Shown here piece after piece: positions 4,663-5,370 of a stretch of DNA of 5,370 nt (position 1 is the stretch's first letter; the number at the start of each line of letters is the position of its first letter). Below the pieces are notes generated by a model, which saw only the letters and a list, made by a program, of their open reading frames with translations, was not told where the DNA came from and ran no database searches. This DNA is from Chitinophagaceae bacterium UBA4412 (GTDB lineage Bacteria; Bacteroidota; Bacteroidia; Chitinophagales; Chitinophagaceae), in assembly GCA_002400445.1 (NCBI GenBank), contig DGQO01000085.1, positions 9,780-15,149 of the forward strand, read 5' to 3'. The position numbers and the translations under genes are program-made.

Positions 4663-5370
4663 TCAGGCTACAGCTTTATTTACCAGCGTTGCAGCTTCGC
4701 TCAGCAGGATAGCGCTCTGCACTTTGAGCCCGCTTTCATCAATAAGTTTTTTAGCCACATCAGCATTGGTACCTTGCAAGCGCACAATGATGGGGATGCT
4801 GATATTTCCGATACTGTTATACGCATCTATTACACCTTGTGCTACACGATCGCAACGCACTATTCCACCAAAAATATTAATAAGGATAGCCTTTACTTTA
4901 GGATCTTTTAAAATAATTCTAAAACCAGCTTCCACTGTTTGTGCATTGGCAGTGCCGCCCACATCAAGAAAGTTTGCCGGCTCGCCGCCACTTAGTTTAA
5001 TCATATCCATGGTGGCCATTGCAAGGCCTGCACCATTTACCATGCAGCCTACATTGCCATCGAGTTTTACAAAGTTCAGGTTGAATTTTCCTGCCTCTAC
5101 TTCTGTAGGATCTTCTTCACTTACATCTCTCAGCGCAGCTACATCAGGATGGCGCATCAGGGCGTTATCGTCCACGTTCATTTTACAATCTACAGCGATG
5201 ATTTTCTCATCACTGGTTTTAAAGAGCGGATTAATTTCCAGCATGCCACAGTCAAGACCTACATAAGCCTTGTAAAGATTGGTTACAAACTTCACGCAGT
5301 TCTTCATTGCCTCTCCCTTGAGACCCAGGTTAAATGCAATCTTTCTGGCCTGGAATGCTTCGAGCGGTCC
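4663..5370 (-). CDS. sucC: Succinyl-CoA synthetase (ADP-forming) beta subunit, C-terminal part
   Basis: The final 235 residues of SucC, the TCA-cycle subunit that binds nucleotide and, with SucD, interconverts succinyl-CoA and succinate with substrate-level phosphorylation. The frame stays open to the right edge, so the true start is outside; the ATG at 5307 is internal. In the visible part, the end of the ATP-grasp domain contains 'GMLEINPLF' (about 42-50) and 'IIAVDCKMNVDDNALMRHPD' (57-76). The Asn in EINPL (47) and Asp in AVDCK (61) correspond to the Mg-binding Asn and Asp known in E. coli SucC. The C-terminal ligase domain follows: 'DGNVGCMVNGAGLAMATMD' (104-122), 'GGEPANFLDVGG' (128-139) and 'INIFGGIVRCD' (164-174). 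These match E. coli SucC nearly residue for residue. The end is normal, and the family total is about 390-400 residues, so roughly 160 are missing. sucD is not in the window. Confidence 0.96.
   Translation of the reverse strand, partial: GPLEAFQARKIAFNLGLKGEAMKNCVKFVTNLYKAYVGLDCGMLEINPLFKTSDEKIIAVDCKMNVDDNALMRHPDVAALRDVSEEDPTEVEAGKFNLNFVKLDGNVGCMVNGAGLAMATMDMIKLSGGEPANFLDVGGTANAQTVEAGFRIILKDPKVKAILINIFGGIVRCDRVAQGVIDAYNSIGNISIPIIVRLQGTNADVAKKLIDESGLKVQSAILLSEAATLVNKAVA

Noticed and set aside
4724..5266. 180-codon open frame on the + strand
   Set aside because: It is antisense to sucC, which matches the known protein almost residue for residue.

Overview
The window looks like chromosomal DNA from the phylum Bacteroidota, probably close to Chitinophagaceae. 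The evidence is a moderately AT-rich composition, weak or absent Shine-Dalgarno sequences, two matches to the Bacteroidota -7 promoter box TAnnTTTG, and protein sequences typical of the group. The family-level placement is inference. It reads as core genome: I see no insertion sequence, integrase, CRISPR array, tRNA or rRNA.

Layout, left to right. The 3' end of a class A penicillin-binding protein (PBP1A-like, + strand) runs in from the left edge. It converges on a minus-strand cluster, and the two share a perfectly symmetric terminator. The cluster reads, in transcription order, an RlmI-type 23S rRNA cytosine methyltransferase, a phosphinothricin-acetyltransferase-like GNAT, and a RimJ/RimL-like GNAT. 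The last two overlap by one base (TGATG). Next is about 495 bp with no convincing gene. It contains two mutually exclusive hairpins and a stretch that faintly resembles the 5' half of a tmRNA. A small secreted beta-rich protein of unknown function (+) follows, with its own terminator. Then comes a creatininase-family metallo-amidohydrolase (+) with a well-formed Bacteroidota promoter placed so close to its ATG that the mRNA should be almost leaderless. The right end holds the C-terminal 60% or so of succinyl-CoA synthetase beta subunit (sucC, -), convergent with the creatininase gene and separated from it by a strong terminator.

Functionally these are largely independent housekeeping units: cell-wall synthesis, rRNA modification and small-molecule or protein acetylation, an envelope or secreted protein, an amidohydrolase, and the TCA cycle. 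The only likely multigene operon is rlmI-GNAT-GNAT. I did not find a clear novel multi-gene system. The least explained part is the non-coding stretch at about 2824-3318 and the small secreted protein after it.
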